Positions 26,040 to 39,290 of a stretch of 64,000 nt of DNA are shown here, in pieces. Each line of letters starts with the position of its first letter. Positions within the stretch are counted from its first letter, which is position 1. A program made the translations under genes and the position numbers. Origin of the DNA: Burhinus oedicnemus. Taxonomy: Eukaryota > Chordata > Aves > Charadriiformes > Burhinidae. The stretch is from NCBI GenBank assembly GCA_008921705.1, contig VFFE01008918.1, forward strand, positions 879,635 through 943,634, in the 5' to 3' direction. The notes under the pieces are model-generated. The model was not told the DNA's origin and made no database searches. It worked only from the letters and a program-made list of their open reading frames with translations.

Positions 26040-26620
26040 GCTGTCAATAGTAACGCAGAGAAGACAGAGGTGCTTAATAAGAGAGTTGTTCTGCCAATAT
26101 CCAGAGAGGATTAAATGAACAACTGGAGTAATTACAGCCCTCAGCCTGACACTGATCCCAGGCAAAACATTGGAATGGCTGATATGATACTCAATAAATA
26201 AAGAGTTAGAGGGTAATTTGATTAATGTCAATTAGCGTGGCTTTAAAGAAAAATAGATCTTTCCAAGCTAATCCTTTTTTGATTAATTTAAAATGTGTTT
26301 GCCGGAGGAAATGAAGCTATGCAATGTGCTTCTGTAAGGCATTTGCTGTTGTGCCACATGGCATTTTGATTAAGGAACTGCAGCAATACAGTATCAAGAT
26401 AAAATAATGACAATATTTAAAAACTGGATAAAAAAACCTCCATGTTGATATATTACTTACTGTAAATGACAAATCTTCATCAGGTGAAGCAAATATCTCC
26501 CCAAAGAGACTGGGTCTTTATCCTGTTCTTTCCTGGCCAACGAGCAAGAATAAAACACAGACTGCTTGCTGATTAAGCCTGCAGTGACATGAAGTAGATC
26601 AGAAAAACTGAAGGATCACT
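26040..26620 (+). mobile_element. Ancient CR1 LINE, reverse transcriptase region
   Basis: Motifs follow the RT part of an old CR1 (L3-like) subfamily: 'gagtaattacagccctcag', 'ggctttaaagaaaaat', 'ctgtaaggcatttgctgttg', 'ccacatggcattttgatta' and 'aaaactggataa'. No open frame survives. The ends are approximate. Confidence 0.82.
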
Positions 26621-29600
26621 GACAAAGAGTAAATGGAATAACTTAGGGAAAGATCCAGAAACTACTAGTGTCATTTCACTACAGCTTATTGGAAAACTAT
26701 CCATCTAACGGTCAAGAATGTGGGTCATAATTTTGGGACAGGGAGAAGTTCTGGACATCAACGGAGGATGTTCTTGGAAAACTAACTGGACAGTACCTTC
26801 CCATACAAAAAAGTTGCCCAAAAAATCTCCACTTTTGCTTGCTTGTATGTTTAAAAAAGCGAATATTGTAAGAGTATGAAGGTTATATTACCTTTTTACA
26901 CAGATGATGCAAACTGTCTGAATCTTGAAAGCGAGAGTTCTCTTTCCAGAAACCTAAAGATTTATTAAAATAGCTTTCTTAAAGCTGTTACAAGTTCCAG
27001 TGGCTGGAAGACCACAGAAGACAAATTTCAAATAGAAATACATTCTTTCTTTTTTTCTTTTTTAAACAGTAACCAGCAAAGTTTGTTTCTCTACTAGTGT
27101 ATTTTTTAACTGAAGATAGTATGATTTTCTGAAGGGTGTGGGCTAGTTCTCAGGGATAAATTTGGGGAAGTCCAATAGCCAGTGCCATAAAGAGCTGATT
27201 AGATGATCAAATAGTCAATGAGACAGGCCCAGAGCCATCAATTATTGGCACTAGCTAATATGGCAAATTCTAATAGTGCTTTTGAAAGACAAATTTGTTT
27301 GGATCTAACAACCTTTGCTGAATTTGGCAGTGATAATTGACGGCAGTACGTTATAACAGTTTCACATAGTTATTGGTCAAAAAGAGGTTCTTAAACAAGT
27401 AATAAATTAAAAACAATTTGTATTTTTTAAAATAAAGACAAATTTCACAATGTTCTCCCTTGGTAGATGTACTCTGAGGCACACAGTGGTTTTCAGTAAG
27501 CTTCTTCTTGGAACCACCCACTTCCCTAGGTGGCCATCTGACAGATCCACCAACCAGCCACAAGTGATCTGTCTGGCCATTGCTCACAGGACTCACAGAT
27601 ATCAAATATGGCTTCAGCATGACTTCTAACTTTTTCAATCAAACACTAGGCATCTGTATAGCTTATCTTGGATTTATTCAGGGATGAACACATGAACAGG
27701 ACAACTGAGAGGGGCATTTTCAAGCTACATAGTCTACTCGCAACCCCTGGACTGTGTCCGAAGCACTCTGCACCTCCCAGCTGCAGCAGCCAGGGAGGGC
27801 TCGCCTGTCCAAATTCCTTACCTGCAGCATGGACAGCTACATCCAGGGGCTGCTGAGGAAGTGTTTGTAGGAAACAGTACATTTTATCAGGAGGCAGCTG
27901 TCTTAGTCAGGTGCATTGCCTTCCAGCAGAGGCTGTCTCTTGCTATTGAGGAGGACAGCAGCCCAGTGCAGGTGGCTGAAGTACAGAGAGCTGCACCGTG
28001 GGATCCTCCTCGTGGGCTTGTGAGAGTATTTTTCTAAGTGTGCAGAGTCAATGATGTGATTGATGTCAGCAAGTTCCACCTTTCTATTCTTGTTTTGTTC
28101 TGATAGAATCTCATATGTTGAATGCCCATGGTGAACCTGTCCCAATGGCTTCCTACATGTTTCCGATCACTGCAACCTTTTCCTTTCCACACAAGGAAGT
28201 CCAGAAGCTTTTATTTTCTCTGTGAATATGCTGCAGCACCTCCAGCTCTGTCAGTTCTGAGATATTTCATGGTTTTGCACTGACATTGGAACATGACTGC
28301 AGATCCAGGCAGCTCTAACAACAATATTCCTTGAATTTCTGTCCTAAATGATGTTAGTCTGATATTCGGATGTACTGAAGCTCTGTAAATTATACACGGT
28401 CATTTGGAAAATTACCAGTTGGCTCCTTTTCCTCTGCTACTGATCTTCATCACTAGAACACCGATGCCTCAAAGCAGCAATGAAAAACAAACTGAAAAGG
28501 TATTATGAACTGCACAGAAACTCACCAGGAAGAGAACAGCAAACAGGAGCCACAAATCTCTAACACGCAATTCTGATTTCAGTGACAACTTCTAAAAGCT
28601 GCTAGATGGGTTATCGCCGATGACCCAAATCGCATAGATAAACTTGTCTGACACAGTTTTACCACCACAGCTGGTACTGTTTACTGTCTCTGGATCTCAA
28701 ACTGCCTGCAGTTCTTCTAGGTCTTCAGATCTGTGACAAAACAGAAATCCCACAGCACACATTCCCCACTGTCTCTCCTTTTAGTCTGTTGCCAATAAGT
28801 GCCAATAAGCCCACTGGTGTGTAATTGCTCTGTCCTCCAGGTTTGCATAGGAGAAATTGAGTTATTTTAGACCGTTTTCTCAACAAATTAATTCCCTGAC
28901 AAAAATTCTTGTACAAGATACAGCTTGGATTTACACTCTTTTTTAAAATTTTATTCTAACTGTAGCAATTGCCTGCTTTATTGTCTCCCAGGATCTCAAT
29001 TTAACAAAACATTCATTTGCCCAGTTTGTGTTACTGCTGTTGTTAATGTCTTTATACAAATAGTGGGCTAGATCCACAGTAAAGCACATTGTGTATCTCC
29101 ACCAGACTAGCTTCTGCCCCTTGTCTGCAGATACCATATGGTGTAATATGGGAAGACGTAAGACTGTAATTAATAGAACATTAGTCTGATTGATTGGAAT
29201 AATTAACTGAAATAAAATACTAATAAGAGGTCTTGTTTTGCAGCAAGAGACTGCAAGTGTACAGGAATCAACAGATAATCATTGCCATTGGGAAATGAGC
29301 AAGCTTAGTATGTCTGTAGAGCTTTTTAGTATTAGAGCACCCTGCTTGTCCCTCTGCAGAATGAGGGGGTTCCTTAGGTGTCAGCAGAGACCATTCTTGG
29401 AAGTGGCTCATGTCACAGAGGGAAACAAAAACTTAAAAAAACACCCAGGGAAACCAACAAGTTGTTCTGTTAGTCTGGCCCAAGAGAAAACTTCCTTTCA
29501 GATTACAGAACTGATGACCAACCTAATCCTGGGCATACAGGAAAAACACATCAAGCAGACACCTAAAAGCTTTTCCAGGACCAGTCTGAAGATGAGAACA

Positions 29601-32600
29601 CAATGCCCAGTGTCCTGCCTACATTTGTCGCCAAGCTCCATTGCACTGTCAAAAGAAAAACAAAAGCCCCCCTGCCCTTTCTGTCACTCAAACGACATGT
29701 ATGAAGAAGAGCAAGTGTGGCAGTGTCCCAGCCTGTGAAGGTAACCAGCTTAGCACTGAAGCATGTGTCTTAAAGCCATGTGGTCCAAACAATTGACAAC
29801 CGTCAGCTTCCCTTACCACCAGCCTTCCTGCTGCATCCTTGTAAAGAAACCAAGAAAATGGATGCCAAAGCCTATATATATACTCATCTCCATAAACTAA
29901 TCAAACCCCATCTTGCAATACTTCAGCTTCTCTGACCTCACTGCTTGGTGAGTAACACAGTTCCTCAACATTAATGAGTTAGAAGTCTTCTAGCTTCCAG
30001 TTTTACATTACTCGTGACCAGTTCTATTCATAACCAAGTTACTCTTTGAAATCAGTCATTCTCCTTGTCTGATATTTATCCTTCCTGAAGTGTCCACAGA
30101 CTGCAATCATATGCCTTCATAGCTGTGATTTTGCAAGGCTCAACAAGACAAGCTCTTTAATTCTGTCCTTGTAAGACAGCCTCCCTATTTCCCTAACCAT
30201 CCTAGGATGTTCACATGCATATTTCTTCAACATAGGTAACCAGAATTGTACAAAATATTAAAAATGAGGTCTTACCAAATACTCTACACCTGGTGATAGT
30301 ATTTTCTGCCTTTACCAAAGAAGTCACCTGCTAGAGCATCTTTAGCAATCTCTTTAGTATCTAATTTTTCCAATGCCTTACTAGTAAGGGAGAGCAAGTC
30401 ACATGCCTATTAAATGTAGGAATCCTCCACTTGACCAACACAGTCAGACCTCTCTCCTGAGCTGCTTACAACTGATGAGCCCATCAGCACTTAAGGAGCA
30501 GTGCATCTGACAGTCCAAACTTTGTGCAGTTTCCCCAGGTACACAAGTTTCATCAGCAACAGCAGATCTTTACCTGATGTCACACGCTGTTAGCGGAAGA
30601 GGATGGCTGCGTAATGAAACTCATCTGGGCTCTCAGTGGACCTCAAAATGTTGCGAATGGCAAGAGAGTTTTGATGAAACACTGTGCGGCAAAGGCCTAC
30701 GGCTGGATGGCACCGTCTGTTTCCACTTATGGGGGGGGTCTCTCTAGGTAAGGGTGATGTGCACAGTGCTATCCATCCCTTACGGGTGCTCCATCAGGGT
30801 GGGCCTTCTGGTGGTGGGCAACTTGCTCGCAGTTAGGAGGTGCCCCTTTGCCCACCTTAGCCTCTTTTGCTTCTACTGTTACCTTCATGGAGGCTGCTGA
30901 GATTTCTCAGGGATTCAGCGGAGCTACCAAGTCATGACTTTTAATCCTGTCATTTCCCAGACTGCCTGGCCAGAAGCAGCTATTAACTGTCACATCTTAG
31001 TGGCGTCACAGATTTCTGTTTGGAACAGAGCTTTTATTAATTTCAGTCTTGATATCATTTACAATGTCTTATTAGTGTCATTTTGATGTTCCTTTTGCAG
31101 CACAAATTATCACTGATCTCTTGAGACTTTATTGAAGTATTCGATAGGCTCATTTTGCATCAAAGTCATAAAGCAGTGGGGCTTGGATGTGAGACCATCA
31201 GCCTTGGTATTTGTTTTTTTGCTGTTCCAAGAAATTGTTTGGGAGCCAGATTTTTATGAACACAACCACTGTCTAGAGCTGCTGTATTTATCCCATGCCA
31301 TGATTTTAATTTCTCCCTTTGGTTTGCAAGGATATTTGAATCTTTATATAAGTATGAACTGAGCTTTAAGAGGAAGTCTTGATGTTTGCATTTCTGTTCT
31401 GATGAGTATACAGTGAGGAACAGGCTTGTTTTCCTGTACAATCTACTAAGAGTCTTGATGCTACTTTCTGCTCTTAAACCTGGGAGATCCAACTTAGATC
31501 AGGCTTCTCAGGGCCCTGTACAGTTGAATTTTGGATACCTGCAAGGGTGAAGTTTCCACAGCCTCTCTGAGCAGCTTTCTCCTTCTACCTTGCTGCAGCT
31601 TGTGACTGTTGCCACTTGCCTTTTGCCGAGTATCACTGAGAACAGGTCTATGCCTCCCAGAAAACATAAAAGCCTCCTGAACATGCTGTCAGAATTACTG
31701 GGCGAAGCAGTGCTTCCTGCACTGACCTGAGAGTGGTGATTAAGCAGGGGACATCCAGCTCAGCAAGGTCAGAGAGGCCTTGACCTGCTGAGAGCACAAG
31801 CTGTATAGGAAAAACAGAGTGCCAGATGTTGAAAGGGAAGGAGTACAGTGTTGGGATTGTAATGTGGTGGGTGAGCTGCGTTACAGAAAAAGCCAGTCTT
31901 TTTTTTTTTTTTTAACTTCCCCACGTGGTTTCACCATTGTTTCTTCTTTTCCCTTCTAAAGCAGGTCAATGCCAGTTATATGAATCCATGCACGTCCCAC
32001 TAAAACAGTCACATGCTGAAGCCATTGAAAAGAGCCACTGAAGTGTATGAGCGAGCACAAGGCACAGTGCCGGGGGGACCAGGGCACAAAAGGTCCATCA
32101 GAAAGGTCTCAGCAGCTCACTGAGGGGGAACAGATAGATGAGGCAGTGTTTATCTTACATGGCTCTATTTCCAGCTAAAATAGAGAAAAGTGGAAGTACA
32201 CCTCCTCACAAGCACACTTGCAGAGCGGTAGGGTTTAAAACATATTAGATACACCCATAAAAGAGTAAAGCCTTGACAAAAGCACAAGCAGGTTTTGTTA
32301 TGACTGTTTTGGATTCTCACATCATTGCTTTCTGTACGTTTGTCCTCTTCCTGCACGTTTGTCCTATTTACCCTGTCACAGCCAGTACCTTACCTTCATA
32401 ATTCAATCTCTTGCTCTCATTTCATTGCATATTCAAGCCAAGGTATGCAGAAGCAAATGAGCCACAGCAGCGGCAGGACAACACAGCCCAGAGCAGCTGC
32501 CTGTCCCCCAGGACATGTGTCTGCATCGTCGCTGCCCCGCTTCTGATGCCAGTGCCGTTCGCTTGTGTCCCACCCGGGACTGGCTTTGGGGACCTTTGGG

Positions 32601-32894
32601 GATCAGATGGGTAGAGGTGGGCCTTACACCCAGCAGTGAAGTCTGTGGCTGCTCCTGTAATTGCAGCCAGGGGAACAGGATCATCTGCAATTTTTATTTC
32701 CCTTGTGGTGCAGGGACGTAGAGGATAAGGAAAAGAAAGGGGGAATTTTTGTTATTGTTCACGCTATTTTTCTTGTGCTTTTCCATCTGGAATACAAGGT
32801 CGGTACTTTCTCTTTGCCAAAGTCGCAAGTTCTGCAACAGACGGCTGCGCTGGGAAGCGACGCTGACCCAGGCTGGCTCTCTGCATCTCAGAGC
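26621..32894. other. Intergenic stretch, no gene seen
   Basis: AT-rich, mostly unique sequence, with a 16-17-base T-run near 31898-31914. A 166-codon open frame at 29238-29738 and a short GC-richer segment at 30590-30900 stand out but match no family I can name. Confidence 0.5.
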
Positions 32895-33180
32895 GCAATG
32901 TGGGCAGCGGTGCAGGCAGCGGCATGGGAAGCAGTGGGGGTAACGGTGCAGGCAGGGGAACAGCAGCTGGGGCTATGGCGCTGAGAGCAGTGCAGGCGGG
33001 TAGGCAGTGCTGGGGACTGTGGTGGAGGCAGTCATGCAGGCAGGCTAGCAGTGGTGCAGGCAGGCAGGTACCAGAGCAGGCAGTATTGTAGGTAGGCGGT
33101 GGTGTGAGCAGCAGCGTGGACAGCAGAGCAGGCAGGCAGCAGCGCGGGTAGTGTTGTGGAAGGAAACAGTGCAGGTAGTT
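32895..33180. repeat. GC-rich minisatellite, left part
   Basis: Degenerate tandem units built on GCAGGCAG, GGTGCAGG and AGCAGTG, period about 17-20 bases. It is more diverged than the right part and is cut off sharply at the CR1 fragment that begins at 33181. Confidence 0.85.
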
Positions 33181-33352
33181 TCATAGAATCATAGAGTCAC
33201 CTAGGTTGGAAGGGACCTTTAAGATCATCGAGTCCAACCATCGACCTAACACTGCCAAAGCCACCATTAAACCATGTCCCTCAGCACTACATCTACCTGT
33301 CTTTTAAATACCTCCAGGGATGGTGATTCCACCACTTCCCTGGGCAGCTTGT
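33181..33352 (-). mobile_element. CR1 LINE 3' fragment inserted in a minisatellite
   Basis: Reverse complement of the CR1 3' end, starting with 'tcatagaatcatagagtcac', then 'aggttggaagggacctttaa', 'gatcatcgagtccaacca', 'ccctcagcactacatctac' and 'cttccctgggcag'. It is well preserved, so among the younger CR1 copies here. Confidence 0.95.
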
Positions 33353-33562
33353 GGGTGAGCAGGCAGCAGTGCAGGCAAGCAAGCAGGTAAGTGGGCAGCA
33401 CTGCAGGTAGCAGTGCCAGGCAGGTGGGCAGCGGTGCAGGCTGGCAAGCAGTGGTGCAGGCTGGCAAGCAGCGGTGCAGGCTGGCAAGCAGCGGTGCAGG
33501 CAGGCAGCAGCAGGGGAAGTGGTGCGGGCAGCAGTGCAGGCAGCAGCAGTGCAGGCAGGCTC
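33353..33562. repeat. GC-rich minisatellite, right part with exact 20-bp units
   Basis: Same unit type as the left part. Near-perfect 20-bp copies of GCGGTGCAGGCTGGCAAGCA begin at 33431, 33451, 33471 and 33491, which suggests recent expansion. All reading frames are open because of the base bias, so the open frames here are not evidence of genes. Confidence 0.93.
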
Positions 33563-35333
33563 CCACCTGCTGGACACAAGCAGCTCCACAGTTACTTTTC
33601 CCTGCTGCCTGGCAAGAGGATTCCCAGCGGATGGGGACCTGGCAGGGATGTCCATACTGTGCAGCCTCAGCATCATCCCCCAGGGGCCAGGGTGGGTCAG
33701 GGAGGAGGTAAAGGGGGTTTGGGGAACAGCTCAGGGCTGGTTGTGTGTCAGTCACCCTGAGCAAGCTGTGGCAGGAGTGGAAAGGGAAGGAGGCATAAAA
33801 GCAATATAAAAAAACCTTTTCTTAAGGGAAGGAATCATTTTTCATGCAAAAACCACATGACCAGGACACTCTTCTTTAGTGTATGTGTGGCTTTTGCGGG
33901 TGTCACTCATGCAGTTTGGTGTATCAGGGAAGTTTACCCCAGCATGAAAAAGAGACTGTAAGCAGATGTGTATTTGTACCTGGAAGGAGCCAACACTTTC
34001 CTGGTACCCTCTGGGGAAGGGAGAGGATTGGGAAGGTCCCTCACGGCCCATAAAACTGCCGAGGGTGGGGAAAGTGTGAAAAAATCCAGGTTGCTACAGT
34101 CCACAGCTGCCCTAGCACATGGATAACTGGAGACTTCAGGGGAGCCAGCTGAGCAGCGCCTATGGTGGTAAAACTCACCCAAAGATGTAAAAAAAACGAA
34201 ATAAAATATGCCTCTCCTTTCTTCCCCCTCCCTCTTCAAAAGACATCACTCTCTAATTATGGAAAGCTGCCTAGCATTAGTGGGTTTGTTTATGGCTTCG
34301 GTTTGAATGGCAGTTTCACTGAACTCTCAGGCACTTCAAAACCAGCTCTGTTTTCTTAGGCCAAATCCTTTTCCCTCACTCTCTGGCAAGAGTGAATTTG
34401 TTATCAGAGGCTTGATACTAATAGCATTTGAATGGTTTATTTTTAAAGGAAAATAATGTAATTATTTCAGAGAGAAATCCAGAGCAGAGCTAATAGGAGG
34501 GGAGACAGTGGTTTGAGATGCTCTGGGCATGGACCCAAAAAGTAGACTGTGGGCATGTGTACTTGCAAGTTTATGGCTTTGCAGCACGGCGTGCTGATGT
34601 CAGCCCAGAAACAGTCCAGGAAAAGCAGAAATCTCCTCTGGAAACATAGCCCATGGTACGTAGGAACATGATGGCTGGGTTTTGTGCTGAATAGATAAAG
34701 CATAACATGTCTGGGAAAATAACATGCCCTTGCCAAAAGAAAGAATATTCTAAGATCAGACTTAAGTTTTGATTTTAACAGGAAGAGAAAGTTGGTTTTC
34801 CATGACCAAAAATATGAATATGACATGATTACACTCTTCCATGGATTATAAACCTGCAATCACTGTAGAAAAATGGAACTGCACATTTTTTCTAAACACA
34901 GGCACTTTCAAAGGGTGACCAAGAGACTTGGGGTGTCTCAGTGGGTTACTGAGCATACTCACCACTGTGAGTGAGTACTCCTTTATGGCCATACTCCGCT
35001 CCTCTGTGCATATGGTGTCAGAGGAAGGAGACATGTTTGGTTTTGGCCATTGCCCTGAAGACTTCCCTGTGTAAGAGGAGACTCCCTATGGGACAAACCT
35101 GCTTTCTGCTGTCTACAGTGGGCCCGAGGTAGGATTACTATATTTCTGGCAGAGGAAAAAAAGAATGGTAGAGAAATATCTGGGAGCTCTGCACAGAGGA
35201 GGGAGATGTGGAAGAACTGCCTTGCATGTCCATGAAGCCCCGGCACACACATTATCATCAGCCATCAGTGCCTGGTGTCTGATGCTACCACCCAGAGCTA
35301 AGCCCCGAGAATGCTAGCTTCTTCACCATTTCC

Positions 35334-35352
35334 AAAAAAAAAAAAAAAAAAA
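35334..35352 (+). repeat. Poly(A) run of 19
   Basis: Uninterrupted A-run followed by GAGAGAG. No retrocopy or SINE body was recognised upstream. Confidence 0.85.
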
Positions 35353-37544
35353 GAGAGAGCAAAAAAACCCCCAGAATAATCTTCCCCTCTCCATTAAAAT
35401 ATTTCTGCAAGCCTTTCAAACTTTTTCCTTTTATTCACTTGCTTCACTTCCCTAGCTTCTTTTGATAGCAAGACTGAGCAAGGAAATGAAATAAAACCAG
35501 AAAAACTACAAAGCAAACATTTTTGAAGCAGAATGTTTTGAGAGAGAAAATGTTGGTGAACTTTTTCTTAAGACTTGATTCTTTTAAAACCCCAAAACCC
35601 AAGAACATATTGGCATTTCTGCAAAACGTTGTCTGTTCTTTTTTGTCTTTCTCTAGTGCCTGAGCAAATAAAAAAAAATGTTGTTATTAATTTGTACATG
35701 CTTTTTGCACATGGTTTCTGCAGCTCCTTAGAAGAGCTCATCTCTCTATTTGGCATTAAAGCATTCAGTGTGCCAGAGCCAAAAAAGCCATTAACAATAT
35801 CCAGGCTGGCATCCCTTTAACAGTAACTTCTTTTGTAGCCCAGACCACGTAATAGAGAATATTCAGCATTTTTGAAAGATGATTAAGACAATCTATTGGG
35901 GCTGTTCCATCTCTGATGTCAATAACCAAATGTTTTCACCTCATTGTTCACTTCACAAAATTTTCTGATGGTTATAAATGTGGCCTGCAATTTCCATTAC
36001 AGCACATGCAGAGTTGCCCATGAGTAGAAAGAAGTTGGATTTTGCTTTGTACTGAGAAGCATAAAGCTGTTGATGGACATTGCTGGTAAAAACCTGTGTG
36101 AAAAAGGCTCAGAGAGGGGACAATGATCATTTTCTGTGCTCACATCAGTACCCAACCCCATTGCTTGCATAGCAGCCTGTCAGGAACCCTCATTTGCACA
36201 CCTGGGTAGCATCAGCTGATGGCCCTTTGGTGGCTGGGGACTTCTAGAGATGTCTTCCCTGGGCAGTGTTAGCCTGGGCAGCAGCCCCATGATGTTTCCT
36301 TTCACCTCTCTCATCTGCCACAGTGTCTAGTTTAAGCCATGGAGTGGTTTCAGGGTGCTGCTGGCCAGGCTGTTGCATTGGCAGTACAATCCAGCAGTGG
36401 TGGTGCCTCTGCCCTCCCATCCCCGGGACTTGGGGACATGGGAAGCCCTTAGGGGCAATACCATGCTCCCAGACACAAGTGCAGGGCTCTTCCACATCCC
36501 CTTAACATGAGTGTAGGTGAATGGCAAAAACTCAAAGGAATGACTCAAACAGAAATTTGCAGTGTTCAGCCATGCTCATGCAGCCTGCGTACCTCGCTCC
36601 TGCTGCACTGATTAGTTGCAAAGTTAATAACCTGCTGCTCCTCTTTTGAACTCTCTGCCTATGACAGTATCTCCACCGCCAGCCTTTCTCCCCATTTGAA
36701 GTCCTTTGCCTACACAGAACTTACTTTGTTCTTACATTTCTTACAGATTTAATCTGCTTTCCGCAGCTTGGCATCATTGCAGAAAAGCAAGGTGAAACAG
36801 AAAGGAGACGAAAGAAAACCCCAACATCTGAGAGATGCCATTTTACCTGCTGAGGACCCATGCTGCTCAGAAGATGCAAGTCTCATTTGTCTTCATATGC
36901 CACAGCTTGTGGGGCTTCTCCTACTTTATGCACATTTTTTTAGTGTAAGTCAATATACAGTAAAATATAAAATGATCAAGTAAAACAGAATAATTCTTGC
37001 TTTAAGCCATAATTGTAAAATTCCTTCCAGATTTTTCCTGTGAGATCATCAGTAAATCAATAGGAAGATTCCTATCTGATCATGAGTGAAATTAAATATA
37101 GTAAAAAACAGTCCTCACAAGTATAAATCACTTTCCTGTATGTGAATCAATTTTTTTATATTGGTACCCTTAGGTCACAGGATAACCATAGCGATTTTTC
37201 TTCTTCACTGGTAGAGTAAATATTGACACTATTTATTGATGTTCCAGTGGATTTGGCTTTCCGGTGAGTTTTGCTTTTGATCTCATGGCTTTGGGAGAAT
37301 ATCTCAGACCCTCTGCCGGGTGGGTGCAGGTGCTTCTCTAAGTCCCCTCTGCAAGGGTGACACTGGCACAACCTGGAGAGATGGTGTCACCTGCAGAGGA
37401 GCCCAGGAACCAGCTCCTAAACCCTCATCTCAAGGAATGTCTTCAGGCAGGGAGAGGATAGTGAGTCAGTGTGAAATGCATTGCCTTCTTGCAAGTGGAA
37501 ATAAAGGTCCCAGGAGCTTCCTCACGGCTGCGAGGGTGAAAGCC

Positions 37545-37560
37545 TGTGTGTGTGTGTGTG
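37545..37560. repeat. (TG)8 microsatellite
   Basis: Eight uninterrupted TG units. Confidence 0.9.
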
Positions 37561-39016
37561 CCTTGACACCGGTCATTGGGGTCTGGGCGGCTGCTCAGTC
37601 CCCTGCCAAAACTCCTGCTACTTAAGCTGGGTTTGACCTCCTGCTTTTCACAGGCAGTTTCCTCGCGGCTGCTGGAAGGTGAGGGCTGGCTACACTGGCC
37701 CCGCGTGCAAGCACGGCCCCATACAGCTGCACCCCTGCTCCTCGCACCTTCCCAGGGTGACTCCGTACAACCCAGTGTGCCCTGACACCCACCAGCCAGC
37801 CCCAAGCACCCATGGCCATGGCCAGGGAGCCCGTATCATCCTGCCAGATGTGAGAGCCCTGGCATGCCCGGGGCTGCATGAGGCCATCTCCTGCATCCCC
37901 CGGGCACGGGGTCCGTGGGGTGCCCCCTCCCCCGCCTCACGCTGCCTCCTCCGCCACATCTGCATCACCAGGCTATGGTGCAACATATTGTACTCTTTAG
38001 GAAACAAGCTCAGCACTCCTGGAATTAGGATCTGAGTGACGCTGGCTGAATCATAACCTTTAAAAAATAGCAGATTTTATTTTTTTTTTGGTCTATTTTT
38101 CCTGCAGTGGAACAAAGCCGGATTTAAAGGTCTGCCGTGGGTGGATGATTGCAACCCTTGATCCCCAGCCAGAAGCATTACATTACATAAAGAGTTTTTT
38201 TCTTCATTAGGAATTAATCTGTGCTAACCAACTGTCAACTGCTGGTAACGACCATTTATTAACATGCTGCCCTCCCCAGACTAGGGGCATTTAACTGACT
38301 TATTACATTAGATGTAATATGAAAATGCACTTATCCATATCCCAGGCACGCAGGGGGCCCAGCTTTCTGCCTGCCTGCCCACGCGTCTGCTGGGGCAGGG
38401 GAGCGGGGACAGCCAGGCTGGGCAGGGCGAGGGCTCAGCCTTCCTCTTGCCTCTCCGCTGCCCGGCTGCAAGAAGTGGCCACAGCTCATCAGAGCTTCCC
38501 TGCTGGAGAGTAGAGCTGGTAAAAGAGACCCATCCTATGGAAGTCCTGCTTCGGATTATACTGGGGGCATTATTTGCCACCATGGCAGGAACCAAAGCTT
38601 GCAGCAATGCAGAAGGCATGGAAAAGCACTTCTATGCCTTTATGGGATGTGTGAGTTTATTGATGATTAAGGCAGAAGAGGGGTTTATTCTGTCCGGTAG
38701 AGTTTTTGTAAATGTTCAAAACTAACTGCTTCTGGGCTGCCAGGTAATCTTAGCAGGTGTTATGGTAAAGATGAAGTTGTTGTTCATGAATGAGTTATCA
38801 CCTCTATGTGGTATAATGAGACATTTAATGAAACAGCTGAAAAACATATATGCAAAAAAAAAAAAATCAAATTCCAACCTCTGACCATGCTGCTTCTTCT
38901 GCAGAAGGAAACGGTGGGGACGAGCAGGGCTCGTACAGCTTGATTGTAGCAAGGCTGCTGTGAGGCTTTTCTGTAAACAAACTGGGGGGGCTTCAAGGAG
39001 GGTCACAGACAGAGTG

Positions 39017-39290
39017 GAGGTCACCTAGTTCAATGAAGTGAAGAGCAGAGGAAACCTGATAGATATCTGCACAAACTTAAGTACATAAACTTCCCTTCGT
39101 ACCCACTTCAGGTAGCACAGGGTGTAACAGGCCCAGGTGACAGCAAGGGAGATTCAGCCTGGCTACCCATAAACACTTTCTAATTTTAAGGCTGGTTAAC
39201 CAGAGGTATAAACTGCCCAGGGAGGCTGTGGGATTGCAGGCTTTAAGAGCAGGCTGTACAAGCATCTGTCAGAAATTATTTAAGTGCAGT
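39017..39290 (+). mobile_element. Probable diverged CR1 3' portion
   Basis: The text 'ggtataaactgcccaggga', 'ggctgtgggattgcag' and 'aagagcaggctgtacaagca' follows the order of CR1 3'-UTR motifs (gain of 'ttgcccagggaggttgtgg', then 'caaggctggac'). The copy is heavily diverged and its ends are vague. Confidence 0.6.

Larger units (their letters stand above)
33563..39016. other. Intergenic stretch, no gene seen
   Basis: Mostly unique sequence. It contains a 19-base A-run (35334-35352), a (TG)8 tract (37545-37560) and a CpG-containing GC-rich part at about 37560-37970. Open frames overlap in several phases and match nothing I recognise. Confidence 0.5.

Noticed and set aside
33267..33809. Several long open frames on both strands with Ala/Cys/Leu- or Gln/Ala/Gly-rich repeats
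   Set aside because: They are translations of the minisatellite and the inserted CR1 fragment; all frames are open because the repeat unit lacks stops.
37443..38035. Overlapping open frames of about 100-120 codons
   Set aside because: GC-rich stretch with frames on both strands and no family match.
38447..38725. 92-codon frame with a hydrophobic LLRIILGALFATMAG stretch
   Set aside because: Looks like a signal or membrane segment, but has no homologue I know, no splice partners, and overlaps frames on the other strand.
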